The notes below the pieces were generated by a model that made no database searches, was not told the origin of the DNA, and saw only the letters and a program-made list of their open reading frames with translations. A program made the translations under genes and the position numbers. This document shows, piece after piece, positions 1 through 9,496 of a stretch of 64,000 nt of DNA. Source of the stretch: Anaeromyxobacter paludicola (GTDB taxonomy: Bacteria; Myxococcota; Myxococcia; Myxococcales; Anaeromyxobacteraceae); contig NZ_AP025592.1 in assembly GCF_023169965.1 (NCBI RefSeq), forward strand, positions 1,674,001 to 1,738,000. Direction: 5' to 3'. Positions within the stretch are counted from its first letter, which is position 1. Each line of letters opens with the position of its first letter.

Positions 1-1
1 C

Positions 2-898
2 GGGCGCACCCGGCCGCTCGTGAGCGCCACCCTCGTCGCGAACCTCGCCAACCTCGCGCTGGCGGTGCCGCTCGCGCTCGGGGGCGCCGCGCTCCCGGCC
101 TGGTGCGGCCCCTTGCGCGCCCTCCCCGCCTTCGGCGCCGCCGGCGCCGGCGCCGCGGCCACGGTCGCGACCGCGCTGCAGGCGGCGCTCGTGCTGGTGG
201 CGCTCCGGAACGAGGGGAAGAGCGAGCCCGGCGGCGCGCCGCGCCGGGGCGAGCTGCGCGGCGCCCTGCGGGTCGGCCTGCCCATCGCCTTCCACTTCAC
301 GGTGGAGATGGGGCTCTTCACGCTGGTCGGCTTCCTCGCCGCGAGGCTCGGCGAGCTGCCCATGGCGGCGCACCAGGTGGCGCTGACGCTCGTGACGGTG
401 AGCTTCACGCTCGTCGTCGGCGTCGGGACCGCCGGGTCGGTGCGGGTCGGGCACGCCATCGGCGCCGGCGACGCGCCCGCGGTGCGGCGGGCCGGGCTCG
501 TGACCTTCGGCTCGGGCGCCGGCGTGATGGCCTGCTCCGCGCTCTGCCTGCTCCTCTTCCCCGGCCCGCTGGCGCGGCTCGTGTCGAGCGACCCGGCCGT
601 CGTCGCCGCGGCCGGCCCGCTCCTCGGCGTGGCGGCGGTGTTCCAGGTCTTCGACGGGATCCAGGCGGTGGGCGCCGGGCTGCTCCGCGGCGCCGGCGAC
701 ACCCGCTTCACCTTCCTCGCCAACGTCGCGGGGCACTACCTCGTGGGGCTGCCGGTGACGGTGGGGCTCGGGGTGCTCGCCGGGAGGGGCGTGGTCGGGC
801 TCTGGTGGGGGCTCTGCGCCGGCCTGGTCACCGTCGCCGTCGTCACCGTGGCCCGCTTCCGCGCCCTCTCCGCCCGGCCCATCGCGCCGTTAGCTTGA
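2..898 (+). CDS. MATE family efflux transporter, 3' part only
   Basis: The reading frame is open from base 2 and runs into the window edge, so the gene is truncated at its 5' end; about 299 C-terminal residues remain where MATE proteins usually have about 450. The product is very hydrophobic with roughly eight membrane segments. Landmarks typical of the C-terminal half are the QVALTLVTVSF segment and the GLLRGAGDTRF stretch, matching the family's usual G-x-LRG-x-GDT motif. MATE proteins export drugs or metabolites across the inner membrane using H+ or Na+ gradients; the substrate here cannot be told. A GTG at 20 could be mistaken for the start, but the frame continues upstream with family-like residues. 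Confidence 0.85.
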   Translation, partial: GRTRPLVSATLVANLANLALAVPLALGGAALPAWCGPLRALPAFGAAGAGAAATVATALQAALVLVALRNEGKSEPGGAPRRGELRGALRVGLPIAFHFTVEMGLFTLVGFLAARLGELPMAAHQVALTLVTVSFTLVVGVGTAGSVRVGHAIGAGDAPAVRRAGLVTFGSGAGVMACSALCLLLFPGPLARLVSSDPAVVAAAGPLLGVAAVFQVFDGIQAVGAGLLRGAGDTRFTFLANVAGHYLVGLPVTVGLGVLAGRGVVGLWWGLCAGLVTVAVVTVARFRALSARPIAPLA

Positions 899-902
899 GG
901 AC

Positions 903-1334
903 ATGCGGCTCGAGCTCCCCCAGCCCTTCCGCGACCTCGAGCACACCGCCGACGTCGGCGTGGCGGTCGAGGGAGCGACCGCGGAGGAGGCGCTGGCGCG
1001 GCTCGTCCTCGCGCAGGCCGCGCTGCTCCTGGGCGGCGCGGGGGTGACCGCCGAGTGGGAGGAGCGGCTCGCCGTCGAGGCGGGCGGGCGCGTGGCGGTG
1101 GCGGTGAACCTGCTGCGCGAGCTGCTCTACCGCTTCGCGACCGAGCGGCTCGTCGCGCAGGCCTGCGAGGTGCTGCGAATGGACGAGGGCGCCGCGGAGG
1201 TGCAGGTGGCCTTCGGCCGTTACGATCCCGCGCGACACGCCGAGGGGGTCGACCTCAAGGCGGTCACCTGGCACGAGGCCCGCTTCGAGCCCGGCGGGGA
1301 CGGCTGGCGCGCGCAGGTCGTGTTCGACATCTGA
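903..1334 (+). CDS. Archease, partner of the RNA ligase RtcB
   Basis: A 143-residue protein with the archease signature: EHTADVG near residue 14, a central helix-rich part, and the ending WRAQVVFDI. Archease speeds up guanylylation and turnover of RtcB, and the next gene on the same strand is rtcB, 77 bp away. The start is ATG at 903; TAGCTT at 891-896 lies six bases before it and the spacer contains GAGG, so either a near-leaderless promoter or a weak ribosome site could serve. It begins 4 bp after the MATE stop. Length and ends match the family, so the call is firm; the link to RtcB is known family biology. Confidence 0.9.
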   Translation: MRLELPQPFRDLEHTADVGVAVEGATAEEALARLVLAQAALLLGGAGVTAEWEERLAVEAGGRVAVAVNLLRELLYRFATERLVAQACEVLRMDEGAAEVQVAFGRYDPARHAEGVDLKAVTWHEARFEPGGDGWRAQVVFDI

Positions 1335-1411
1335 CAGGCTGGGCGCGGGTGATTTCGGGCCACCCTGTGAGGCGTGCGACGCGCACCGGGAGTCACGCCA
1401 CGGGAGGCACC

Positions 1412-2851
1412 ATGAAGCTCCGCCGGATCGACGAGGACCTCTGGGAGCTCCCGGCCGAGGGGGGCATGAAGGTGCCGGGCCGGATCTACGCCGCCGGCCC
1501 GCCCGCGCCCGACGACCCGTCGCTGCAGCAGGTGGCCAACGTGGCCCACCTGCCCGGGATCCTCCGCTTCTCCCTCGCCATGCCCGACTACCACTGGGGC
1601 TACGGCTTCCCCATCGGCGGCGTGGCGGCGGTCGATCCGGAAATCGGGGCCATCTCCCCCGGCGGCGTGGGCTACGACATCAACTGCGGCGTGCGGGTGG
1701 TCACGACGGCGCTGCACGAGGAGGAGCTCCGGCCGCGGCTCCGGCAGGTGGTGGCCCAGCTCTTCCGCGACGTCCCGACCGGCGTGGGCGCCTCGCGCGC
1801 CATCCCGGCGCTCGCGGACGACGAGCTGGACGGCGTCCTCGCAGGCGGCGCACGGTGGGCGGCGGCGCGCGGCTTCGCCGCGGCGCCGGACGATCCCTCG
1901 CGCTGCGAGGAGGGCGGCCGGCTCCCGCAGGCCGATCCGGCGGCGGTGAGCGACCGGGCCCGCGCTCGCGGCCGGGACCAGCTCGGCACGCTCGGCTCCG
2001 GCAACCACTTCCTCGAGCTCGACCGCGTGGCGGAGATCTACGCCCCGGACGCCGCGGCCGCGTTCGGGCTCCTGCCCGGCGCGGTGGCCATCCAGATCCA
2101 CTCCGGCTCCCGCGGGCTCGGCTACCAGGTCTGCGACGAGTCCCTCGCCGCGCTCACGCCGCGGATGCGCGACTTCGGGCCGGACTACGCGGCGCTCCCC
2201 GACCCGCAGCTCGCCTGCGCCCCGGTGCGCTCCGACGCGGGGCGGCGCTACCTCGCCGCCATGCAGGCCGCCGCCAACTTCGCCTTCGCCAACCGGCAGG
2301 TGATGACCGGCCTCGCCGTCCGCGCCCTCTGCCGCTCGCTCGGGCTCTCCGAGGGCGAGCTCGGCGCCCGCGTGCTCTACGACGTCTGCCACAACGTGGC
2401 GAAGCTCGAGACCCACGCCGTGGACGGGGCGCCGCGCGAGGTGCTCGTCCACCGCAAGGGCGCCACCCGCGCCTTCGGCCCCGGCGATCCGCGCGTCCCC
2501 GCGCCCTACCGCGCGGTGGGCCAGCCGGTGCTCATCCCGGGGGACATGGGCCGGTACTCCTACGTGCTCGCCGGCACCGACCGCGCCATGCGCGACACCT
2601 TCGGGAGCTCCTGCCACGGGGCCGGGCGGCTGCTCTCCCGCGGCCAGGCGCTCAAGCTGGCGCGCGGGCGGTCCATCGACCGCGAGCTCGCCGCGCGAGG
2701 CATCGAGGTGCTGTCGCGCGGGCGGAAGACGCTCGGCGAGGAGATGAGCGAGGCCTACAAGGACGTGGCGCAGGTGGTGGCGGTCATGCACCGCGCCGGC
2801 CTCTCGCGGCTGGTGGCGCGGCTCGAGCCGCTCGGGGTGATCAAGGGCTGA
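1412..2851 (+). CDS. rtcB: RtcB, GTP- and Mn-dependent 3'-phosphate RNA ligase
   Basis: RtcB joins RNA ends bearing 2',3'-cyclic or 3'-phosphate to 5'-OH ends, in RNA repair or tRNA splicing. The 479-residue protein shows all metal-site motifs: YDINCGVR (D89, C92), GSGNHFLE (H199), HSGSRGLG, HNVAKLE (H327) and SSCHGAGR, whose H402 corresponds to the histidine that is guanylylated, and a lysine two residues from the C-terminus. Spacing between H327 and H402 (75) equals that of the archaeal enzyme. Start chosen at ATG 1412 after GGGAGG; the frame stays open upstream but without family similarity. Pairs with archease just upstream. Confidence 0.95.
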   Translation: MKLRRIDEDLWELPAEGGMKVPGRIYAAGPPAPDDPSLQQVANVAHLPGILRFSLAMPDYHWGYGFPIGGVAAVDPEIGAISPGGVGYDINCGVRVVTTALHEEELRPRLRQVVAQLFRDVPTGVGASRAIPALADDELDGVLAGGARWAAARGFAAAPDDPSRCEEGGRLPQADPAAVSDRARARGRDQLGTLGSGNHFLELDRVAEIYAPDAAAAFGLLPGAVAIQIHSGSRGLGYQVCDESLAALTPRMRDFGPDYAALPDPQLACAPVRSDAGRRYLAAMQAAANFAFANRQVMTGLAVRALCRSLGLSEGELGARVLYDVCHNVAKLETHAVDGAPREVLVHRKGATRAFGPGDPRVPAPYRAVGQPVLIPGDMGRYSYVLAGTDRAMRDTFGSSCHGAGRLLSRGQALKLARGRSIDRELAARGIEVLSRGRKTLGEEMSEAYKDVAQVVAVMHRAGLSRLVARLEPLGVIKG

Positions 2852-2976
2852 CGCGAGGGCCCGCCCGCCCGTCCCTTCCCCGGGCGCGGCTGCTGCTCCC
2901 GCTCGAAGGGGTTCCGCCCAGGGGCGCGCGGCCCCACGTTTTGGTGGACCGCAGCCCAACCCGAAGGAGGAGACGG

Positions 2977-3171
2977 ATGGCCATCGGCGACGACGACAAG
3001 GCCCAGGGCACCTGGGACAAGCTGAAGGGGAAGGCGAAGAAGGTCTACGGCGAGATCGCCGACGACCCCGCGAAGAAGGCGGAGGGCTCGATCGACAAGG
3101 CGAAGGGGTCCTTCGAGGAGAAGAAGGGCGACGTGAAGGGCCGCCTCGCCGACAAGCTCGACGACACGTAG
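2977..3171 (+). CDS. CsbD family stress-response protein
   Basis: A 64-residue, very lysine- and aspartate-rich soluble protein with the CsbD-like pattern G-x-WDKLKGKAKKVYGEI followed by a second amphipathic part containing KKAEGSIDKAKG. CsbD proteins are small general-stress proteins of unknown molecular role. A strong ribosome site AAGGAGGAG precedes the ATG by 6 bases, suggesting high expression. It stands alone between rtcB and the DUF255 gene; no promoter is obvious in the 125-bp upstream gap, which holds only a GC-rich stretch. Confidence 0.85.
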   Translation: MAIGDDDKAQGTWDKLKGKAKKVYGEIADDPAKKAEGSIDKAKGSFEEKKGDVKGRLADKLDDT

Positions 3172-3215
3172 CAGCCGGACGGGAGCGGGGGCGCGCCCGG
3201 CGTTAAGGAGCGGGG

Positions 3216-5366
3216 ATGGAACCGCTCCCCGGCGCCGCCCCCTTCCCTCCCGAGCTCGCCCGCCGCCTCGAGGCGGCGCTCGGCGCGATGGGCCCCTCGT
3301 ACGGGCCCCGCACCCACCACCTCGAGGCGGACGGCCGGCCGCGCTACGCGAACCGGCTGCTCCTCGAGTCGAGCCCGTACCTCCTCCAGCACGCGCACAA
3401 CCCGGTCTCCTGGCGCCCCTGGGGCGACGAGGCCTTCGAGGAGGCGCGCCGGAGCGGCCGCCCCGTCTTCCTCTCGGTCGGCTACAGCACCTGCCACTGG
3501 TGCCACGTGATGGAGGCGGAGTCCTTCGAGGATCTGGAGGTCGCCGAGGCGCTCAACCGGGACTTCGTCTGCGTCAAGGTGGACCGCGAGGAGCGGCCCG
3601 ACGTGGACGCGGTCTACATGACCGCCGTCCAGGCGCTCCACGGCTCCGGCGGCTGGCCGATGAGCGTCTGGCTCACCGCGGATCGCGAGCCGTTCTTCGG
3701 CGGCACCTACTTCCCCGCCCGCGACGGCGACCGGCCCGGCGCGCGGGGGTTCCTCTCCATCCTCCGGGAGCTCGGGGAGGTCTGGCGGCGCGAGCCGGAG
3801 CGGGTGCGCCGCGCGCAGGCCTCGCTCACCGCGGTGGTGCGCGAGGCGCTCGAGGCGGCGCCGCCGCCCGCCCCCGACCTGCCCGGCCCGGCGCTCGTCG
3901 AGCGCGCCGTCTCGGCCTGCCAGCGCGGCTTCGATCCCGCGCACGGCGGCCTGCGCGGCGCCCCCAAGTTCCCCTCCAGCCTGCCGGTCCGGCTCCTCCT
4001 GCGCCACCACCGCCGCACCGGCGCGCCGGAGAGCCTGCGGATGGCGACGGAGACGCTCCGCGGCATGGCCACGGGCGGCATCTACGACCAGCTCGGCGGC
4101 GGGTTCCACCGCTACGCGACCGACGCGCGCTGGCTCGTGCCCCACTTCGAGAAGATGCTCTACGACAACGCGCTCCTCGCCGTCGCCTACGCGGAGGGGT
4201 TCCAGGCGACCGGCGACCCCATGTTCGCGCGGGTGGCGCGGGAGACCTGCGACTACCTGCTGCGCGAGCTCGCGCTGTCCGAGGGCGGCTTCGCCTCGGC
4301 CACCGACGCCGACTCGGAGGGCGAGGAGGGGCGCTTCTTCGTCTGGACCGCGCGCGAGCTGCGGGAGCGGCTCGGAGGCGAGGCGGAGCGGTTCATGGCG
4401 CACCACGGCGCGACCGAGGCCGGGAACTTCGAGGGGGCGAACGTGCTCTTCGTGCCCCGGCCGGACGAGGCCGAGCACGCCGCGCTCTCGCCGGCCCGCG
4501 CCCGGCTCCTCGAGGCCCGTGCCCGCCGACCCGCGCCGCTCCGGGACGACAAGGTGCTCGCCTCGTGGAACGGGCTCGCCCTCTCGGCGCTCGCGGTCTG
4601 CGGCCGGATCCTCGGCGAGCCGGGCTGGCTCGCGGCGGCGTCGCGCTGCGCCGGGTTCCTCCTCGGCGCGCTCCGGCCGGAGGGCCGGCTCCTCCGCAGC
4701 TGGCGCGCCGGACGGGCCGCCGTGCCGGGCACGCTCGAGGACCACGCCTTCCTGGCCCAGGGGCTGCTCGACCTGCACGAGGCCACCTTCGACCCCCGCT
4801 GGCTGGGGGCGTCGCTCGCGCTCTGCGCCGAGCTCGGCCGCTTCGCCGACCCGCGGGGCGGCTGGTTCGCGACCGCCGCGGACGCGGAGCGGCTCATCGC
4901 CCGCGAGAAGCCCTCGCGCGATGGGGCCGAGCCCTCGGGCGCCTCGGTGGCCGCGCAGGTGCTGCTCCGGCTCGCGGCGCTCACCGGCCGGGCGCCGCTC
5001 CGCGCCGAGGCGGAGCGCGCGCTCCGGGCCGCCGCGCCCCTGCTCGAGGAGCACCCGCTCACCCTGACCGAGATGCTGGTGGCGGTCGAGCTCGCCGCCG
5101 CGCCGCCGCGCGAGATCGTCCTGGTCTGGCCGGCGGGGGAGCCGCCGCCGGCGGCGCTCCTCGGCGAGCTCGCGCGCCACTACCTGCCCGAGGCCGCGCG
5201 CACCGGCGCCGCCGAGGGCGAGCCGCTCGCGCGGCTCGCGGCGCTCGCGCCGCTGGTCGAGGGGCGGACCTGCGTGGGCGGGAGGGCCGCGGCGTACGTC
5301 TGCGAGGGCGGCGCCTGCAAGCTCCCGGCGACCGACGTCCAGGGGCTGCGGGCCGCGCTCGCGTGA
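3216..5366 (+). CDS. DUF255/YyaL-type protein with thioredoxin-like domain
   Basis: 716 residues. The N-terminal part (about residues 45-200) has the thioredoxin-fold signature of the family: [15 protein letters not shown], then [10 protein letters not shown] with a CxxC pair, then [10 protein letters not shown] and [10 protein letters not shown]. The rest is an alpha-barrel like that of N-acyl-glucosamine 2-epimerases/cellobiose epimerases (for example [17 protein letters not shown] and [12 protein letters not shown]). The family is broad and its activity is unproven; redox or sugar-related roles have been proposed. Start ATG 3216 has GGAG upstream. Length is normal for the family. No operon partner is evident. 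Confidence 0.85.
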   Translation: MEPLPGAAPFPPELARRLEAALGAMGPSYGPRTHHLEADGRPRYANRLLLESSPYLLQHAHNPVSWRPWGDEAFEEARRSGRPVFLSVGYSTCHWCHVMEAESFEDLEVAEALNRDFVCVKVDREERPDVDAVYMTAVQALHGSGGWPMSVWLTADREPFFGGTYFPARDGDRPGARGFLSILRELGEVWRREPERVRRAQASLTAVVREALEAAPPPAPDLPGPALVERAVSACQRGFDPAHGGLRGAPKFPSSLPVRLLLRHHRRTGAPESLRMATETLRGMATGGIYDQLGGGFHRYATDARWLVPHFEKMLYDNALLAVAYAEGFQATGDPMFARVARETCDYLLRELALSEGGFASATDADSEGEEGRFFVWTARELRERLGGEAERFMAHHGATEAGNFEGANVLFVPRPDEAEHAALSPARARLLEARARRPAPLRDDKVLASWNGLALSALAVCGRILGEPGWLAAASRCAGFLLGALRPEGRLLRSWRAGRAAVPGTLEDHAFLAQGLLDLHEATFDPRWLGASLALCAELGRFADPRGGWFATAADAERLIAREKPSRDGAEPSGASVAAQVLLRLAALTGRAPLRAEAERALRAAAPLLEEHPLTLTEMLVAVELAAAPPREIVLVWPAGEPPPAALLGELARHYLPEAARTGAAEGEPLARLAALAPLVEGRTCVGGRAAAYVCEGGACKLPATDVQGLRAALA

Positions 5367-5397
5367 TCATATTTGGGCCTCGAAAGGGAGGACCTGG

Positions 5398-5646
5398 ATG
5401 GCAATCGCACACGAAGGCAGGACCACCTCGATGGTGGAGCAGCAGACGGCGAAGGTGCCGTCGCTCGCGTACATGGGCATCGCGGTGGGCGCGATGGCGG
5501 CGTCGGCGGCGCTGCTGTTCACCGGCCGTAAACAGCTCGCCAACTTCGTCGGGCAGTGGGCGCCCTCGATCCTCATCGTCGGGCTCTACAACAAGGTGGC
5601 GAAGGAGCTCGCGATCCCGCGCGCCACCGGCTACGGCACGGCCTAG
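5398..5646 (+). CDS. Small hydrophobic membrane protein, unknown function
   Basis: 82 residues. After a polar 25-residue start there is a hydrophobic segment (about 24-42, YMGIAVGAMAASAALLF) and a second, weaker one (about 50-65, WAPSILIVGLYNKV). It has a strong GGGAGG ribosome site 7 bases before the ATG, which supports it as a real gene. I do not recognise the family. It follows the DUF255 gene by 31 bp and may share its transcript. Confidence 0.65.
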   Translation: MAIAHEGRTTSMVEQQTAKVPSLAYMGIAVGAMAASAALLFTGRKQLANFVGQWAPSILIVGLYNKVAKELAIPRATGYGTA

Positions 5647-5741
5647 CGGCCCGCGCACGCGGCGTGGACCTCAAGGGAAGACGGGCGCTTGCCCGCCCGC
5701 CCGCGGCCCCGAGGCCTCTGGCGCACCCGGATGAGCCCGGG

Positions 5742-5754
5742 TATGCTACGCGTC
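5742..5754 (+). promoter_or_regulatory. Likely -10 element of a leaderless tatA promoter
   Basis: TATGCT at 5742-5747 ends seven bases before the ATG at 5755, so transcription would begin at or next to the start codon. No ribosome site is visible. The same layout occurs before several other genes in this window (see findings). Confidence 0.45.
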
Positions 5755-5994
5755 ATGCACATGGGCTTCGGCGAACTCCTCATCGTTTTCATCGTCGTGA
5801 TGCTGGTCTTCGGGGCGAACAAGATCCCGCAGCTCGGGGACGCGCTCGGCAAGGGCATCCGCAACTTCAAGAAGGCGCAGCGCGACGACGAGATCGACGT
5901 CACGCCGCAGAAGCAGGCGCCCTCGCAGCTCTCCGAGAACGCGGCGACCGCCGCCCCGCAGCAGCGCGCCACGGCCGAGGCCAAGAAGGCCTAG
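5755..5994 (+). CDS. tatA: Sec-independent translocase subunit TatA
   Basis: A 79-residue protein with the TatA layout: short N-terminus MHMGFGE, one membrane helix ([18 protein letters not shown]), the [23 protein letters not shown] hinge/amphipathic helix read here in two overlapping parts, and a polar tail rich in A, Q and K. TatA oligomers form the pore through which folded proteins with twin-arginine signals cross the inner membrane; the NapA of this window has such a signal. tatB and tatC are not adjacent. The start could be ATG 5755 or 5761; upstream residues are not TatA-like. A terminator follows. Confidence 0.9.
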   Translation: MHMGFGELLIVFIVVMLVFGANKIPQLGDALGKGIRNFKKAQRDDEIDVTPQKQAPSQLSENAATAAPQQRATAEAKKA

Positions 5995-6018
5995 CCGCTC
6001 CGCTCACGCACCGCACCC

Positions 6019-6050
6019 GCGCGGCTCCCTCTCCGGGACGCCGCGCTTTT
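6019..6050 (+). terminator. Rho-independent terminator after tatA
   Basis: GCGCGGC (6019-6025) pairs with GCCGCGC (6040-6046) around a 14-base loop, followed directly by TTTT. It lies between the convergent tatA and zinc-ribbon genes and serves tatA. Confidence 0.6.
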
Positions 6051-6115
6051 CTCATTCGTCGCGCTCGTCGCCGGCGAGGCGCGCGGCGCCGGACCGCGCC
6101 GTGGGGCCACGCTCC

Positions 6116-7813
6116 CTATCGCCCCTCGGCCTGGATCCGGAGCGCCAGCCCGCGGTCCGCCGGCGCGTCGGCGATGGGCACGAGGAACGGCAGCCACTGG
6201 CCGGCGCCGGCGCGACCCGGCGCGCGCGCGGCCACGTCGCGCAGGAGCAGCTTCGCCTCCGCCGCGCTGCCGATCCCGTAGAGCTCCTCGGGCGTCGGCA
6301 CCGCGCCCGCGACCCCCTCCGCCTCGGCGGCCACGCGCTCGCCGTCGAGCAGCGAGATCTTCACGCGGATCGGCCCGCCGGCCGCCTGCTGCGACTGGAC
6401 CCGGCCGCGCACGAAGACGATGCTCTTCCCGCTCGCGGTCTCGTACAGGCCGTTCGAGACCTCCGAGGCGAGGATGAGCGGTTGACCCGCCGCGCTCACC
6501 GTCGAGACGCCGTCGCGGCGCAACAGGAGCCGCAGGTCCACCCGCCCCTCGCCGCGCCAGAACATGAAGAAGCCGACCGCGACGGCGAGGAGCGCGGCCA
6601 GCGAGAGGGCGTTGAGCGCCGCGGCGCGCAGGCGGCTCGGGCCGGCCGGCTCGGGCGCCGCCGACGGTGCGGGAGCGCTCGGGGCGGGCCGGGAGTCCGG
6701 CGCCGGGATCGCAGCCGGCTCGGCCGTCGCGGGCGCCCGCTCGCGCGGGGCGGTGACCGCGGTGACCGCGGGGACGGCCGGGGCAGGCGAGGCGGCCGGG
6801 GCACGGGGAGGCAGGTCGAGCTCGAGCCCGCTCGCGCCGCCCTCGAGGTCCGCGTCCTCGAAGCTGTGCTCCGCCGGCGCGTCTCGCTCGGCCCGCATCG
6901 CGGGCGCGGCGCCCCCCTCGGCGGCGAGCAGGTCGGAGAGATCGGTGGCCCGGGCGTGCGGCGGCCCCGGCTTTCCGTTCCGCGACCCCGGCTCCGGCGA
7001 CTCGAGGCCGAACGGATCGGGCGGCACGGCGAACGGATCGGGTGGGACCTCGGACGCGCGCTCGCCGGAGGGGGCCGAGGCGACCGGCACCGGGCGGCCG
7101 AACGGGTCGGGCGGCAGCGCGCCCGCGTCGGCGGCCGGAGCGGTCCGCGGCGACGGACCCGGCGCAGCCGAGGGCGCGGGCGATGGCGGGAGCGGGCCGC
7201 CGGGCGCCTGGACCGGCTGCGCGAACGGGTCGGAAGAGGCCGCCGTCCCGAAGGGGTCGGCACGATCGAGCGGGCGGGCCGCCGCCGCGGCGAAGGGATC
7301 GTCCGCCGCGGCGCCCGCGGGCGCGCCGCTCGCGAAGGGGTCGTCCTGTGGCGCGGGGCGCGGGCTCGCCGCCGCGAACGGATCGGGTGAGGCCGGGCGA
7401 GGGGGCACGGCCGCGAAGGGATCGGGCGGCGCCGGGCGAGGCGGCACGGCCGCGAAGGGATCGGGCGGCGCCTGGCGAGGCGGTACGGCCACGAACGGAT
7501 CGGGCGGCGCCTGGCGAGGCGGCACGGCCACGAACGGATCGGCCGCAGCGGCGCGCGGCGCCGGGGCCGAGGGCGGCGTCGAGGCCGGGCGCGGCGGCGC
7601 CGCGAGGGGGTCGCCCGGGGGACGGGGGGCCGCGCCGGACGGCGCGCTCGCGGGAGCGCCCGGCGGCGGGGCGGCGGCGGCGGCGCCCTCCGGGCCGGGG
7701 AGGATCTGGAAGACGGTCCGGCACTGGCTGCAGCGGACCTTCGCGCCGCGCGGGCCGACCTTGTCGTCGGCGACGCGGAACCGGGTCTGGCAGGCGTTGC
7801 AGGTGACGATCAT
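6116..7813 (-). CDS. MJ0042 zinc-ribbon protein with DPF repeats and DUF3426-like domain
   Basis: 565 residues. The N-terminus is an MJ0042-type zinc finger: VTCNACQTRF with a second pair VRCSQCRTVF. Then comes a long proline/alanine-rich linker with about twelve DPF repeats (units such as DPFAAVPPRPAPP), a low-complexity acidic part, one membrane helix (about 385-405, ALNALSLAALLAVAVGFFMF) and a C-terminal domain like DUF3426 (NGLYETASGKSIVFVRGRV). This arrangement is common in Myxococcota; function is unknown, though related proteins are tied to envelope or motility assembly. A shorter relative lies at 45094-46533. It diverges from phaR. Confidence 0.75.
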   Translation of the reverse strand: MIVTCNACQTRFRVADDKVGPRGAKVRCSQCRTVFQILPGPEGAAAAAPPPGAPASAPSGAAPRPPGDPLAAPPRPASTPPSAPAPRAAAADPFVAVPPRQAPPDPFVAVPPRQAPPDPFAAVPPRPAPPDPFAAVPPRPASPDPFAAASPRPAPQDDPFASGAPAGAAADDPFAAAAARPLDRADPFGTAASSDPFAQPVQAPGGPLPPSPAPSAAPGPSPRTAPAADAGALPPDPFGRPVPVASAPSGERASEVPPDPFAVPPDPFGLESPEPGSRNGKPGPPHARATDLSDLLAAEGGAAPAMRAERDAPAEHSFEDADLEGGASGLELDLPPRAPAASPAPAVPAVTAVTAPRERAPATAEPAAIPAPDSRPAPSAPAPSAAPEPAGPSRLRAAALNALSLAALLAVAVGFFMFWRGEGRVDLRLLLRRDGVSTVSAAGQPLILASEVSNGLYETASGKSIVFVRGRVQSQQAAGGPIRVKISLLDGERVAAEAEGVAGAVPTPEELYGIGSAAEAKLLLRDVAARAPGRAGAGQWLPFLVPIADAPADRGLALRIQAEGR

Positions 7814-7923
7814 GGCGGGACCGGAGCCGCGCTCCGACCCTCCCGAGACTACACCGGGATCTCCTTGACACCAAGCCGAGGCGCCGAGAACAATGCCCGC
7901 TGATCCTCCTCCTGGAAAACTCC

Positions 7924-8526
7924 ATGTCTGACGAGCAGATCCCTCCCGGCGATAGCGAGCCGGGCAGCGGGCGCGAGCCCAAGGTCATCAAGCGCTACAC
8001 CAACCGTAAGCTCTACGACACGGAGGAGTCCCGCTACGTCACGCTGGAGGAGATCGCCGGGATGATCAAGGCGGGGGCCGAGGTCCGAGTCCTCGACAAC
8101 CGCACCAAGGAGGACCTGACGAGCGTCACCCTCGCGCAGATCATCTTCGAGGAGGAGAAGAAGACCTCCAAGGTCGGCCTCCGGATGCTGCGCGAGCTGG
8201 TCCGCCACGGCTCGGATCGCGCCCAGCAGTTCGTCGAGGAGACCCGCGACGAGCTGCGCGGGAAGGTGGAGCAGGTCCGCCAGGCGGCGGAGCAGCGCGT
8301 CCAGACCCTCCTCTCCAAGGGGCAGCAGACCCAGGACCGGGCCCGCGAGCTGGTGGTCTCCTCCCAGGAGGCGGTGAACCAGTTCCAGCGCAAGGTGGAC
8401 GAGCGGGTCCGCACCGCGGTGGAGGGGATGAGCAGCCTCTCCGACCTGCGGCGCGAGATCGCCGAGCTGCAGGCGCGCCTCGGCGAGATGGAGCGCAAGC
8501 TCGCCGAGCTCGAGAAGAAGCCGTAG
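7924..8526 (+). CDS. phaR: Polyhydroxyalkanoate synthesis regulator PhaR-like protein
   Basis: 200 residues. Residues 20-80 match the PHB/PHA accumulation regulator DNA-binding domain: IKRYTNRKLYDTEESRYVT, VRVLDNRTKEDLT, and TLAQIIFEEEKK. The remainder is a long helical, coiled-coil-prone region (EELRGK.../ LQARLGEMERKLAELEKK). PhaR represses phasin and PHA genes and lets go when PHA granules bind it. PHA synthase is not in the window, but a phasin-like protein lies at 14533-14859. TTGACA at 7865-7870 may be the -35 of its promoter. Confidence 0.85.
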   Translation: MSDEQIPPGDSEPGSGREPKVIKRYTNRKLYDTEESRYVTLEEIAGMIKAGAEVRVLDNRTKEDLTSVTLAQIIFEEEKKTSKVGLRMLRELVRHGSDRAQQFVEETRDELRGKVEQVRQAAEQRVQTLLSKGQQTQDRARELVVSSQEAVNQFQRKVDERVRTAVEGMSSLSDLRREIAELQARLGEMERKLAELEKKP

Positions 8527-8583
8527 CGCCCTCCCGCGGGGTCCGCGCTCGCGAAGGCGCGAGCCGTGGCCCCCGGGCTCCCT

Positions 8584-9486
8584 TCAGCGCGGCCGGAGCT
8601 GCCGGCGCGCCTCGGCCACCACCGCGCGCGTGAGCCGCTCCACCGCCGCCGGCGCGAGCCGGGCGTGGTGCCAGTGCAGCGGCACGTCCAGCGCCGTGCC
8701 GCGGACGAGCTCCACCAGCCGCCCGGCCGCGAGGTGCGGCCGCGCCAGCGCCTCCGGGTTGAGGCACCACGCCACGCCGGCGAGCGAGGCCTCGAGGAAG
8801 GCCTGGGTGGTGGGGAGGCCGTGCGTCGGCGGCTCCACGTCCTTGCGGCAGACCTTCCGGAGCCAGCGCCGCTGCAGCTCGTCCTTGCGGCTGAGCTGGA
8901 GCGTGGGCGCCCGCGCCAGGGACGCCGCGTCGACGCCTCCGGCGAAGTGGCGGGCCACGAACGCCGGGCTCGCGGTCGCGAGGTAGCGGAGCCCGCCGAG
9001 CGGCACGCTGCGGCAGCCGGGCGAGGGCTTCGCGCGCGCGGCGACCGCCGCGAGCACCTGCCCGGTGTGGAGCCACTCGGCCGTGTGCGCCTCGTCGTCG
9101 AGCGCGACGTCGAGGAGCGTGTCCTCGCCGGCGGCGAAGCGCGCCATGGCGCCGGGGAACCAGGTGGCGAGGCTGTCGGCGTTGATGGCGACGCGCAGCA
9201 CCGCCGGGCGGCTCGGGCCGGCGTCGGCGCCGGCCGCCGGGAGCAGGCCGTGCAGGTCACGCTCGAGCAGGCCCACCTGCTCCACGTGGCGGCAGAGGTG
9301 GCGGCCGGCGGGCGTGGCCGCGCAGGGCCTGCCGCGCACCACGAGCGGGGTCCCCACCCGCTCCTCCAGGAGCTTCACGCGCTGGGAGACGGCGGAGGGG
9401 GTCAGGTGGAGCGCGCGGGCGGCGCCCTCGAAGCTGCCCTCGCGGTCCACGGCGGCGACGGCCTCGAGCAGCGGGTAGTCGAGCAT
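8584..9486 (-). CDS. LysR-family regulator, ArgP/IciA-like
   Basis: 300 residues. The N-terminal winged helix reads DREGSFEGAARALHLTPSAVSQRVKLLEE, typical of the ArgP (IciA) subgroup that often controls exporters of basic amino acids. The rest is a LysR effector-binding domain (residues 90-295). It is divergent from the EamA transporter gene 81 bp away, the normal arrangement for a LysR regulator and its target, and the intervening DNA holds an inverted repeat. Effector unknown. Confidence 0.85.
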   Translation of the reverse strand: MLDYPLLEAVAAVDREGSFEGAARALHLTPSAVSQRVKLLEERVGTPLVVRGRPCAATPAGRHLCRHVEQVGLLERDLHGLLPAAGADAGPSRPAVLRVAINADSLATWFPGAMARFAAGEDTLLDVALDDEAHTAEWLHTGQVLAAVAARAKPSPGCRSVPLGGLRYLATASPAFVARHFAGGVDAASLARAPTLQLSRKDELQRRWLRKVCRKDVEPPTHGLPTTQAFLEASLAGVAWCLNPEALARPHLAAGRLVELVRGTALDVPLHWHHARLAPAAVERLTRAVVAEARRQLRPR

Positions 9487-9496
9487 GGCGGGACCC

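Noticed and set aside
20-898. GTG at 20 as the true start of the MATE gene
   Set aside because: The frame is open to the window edge with family-like sequence, and only the C-terminal two thirds of a MATE protein is present.
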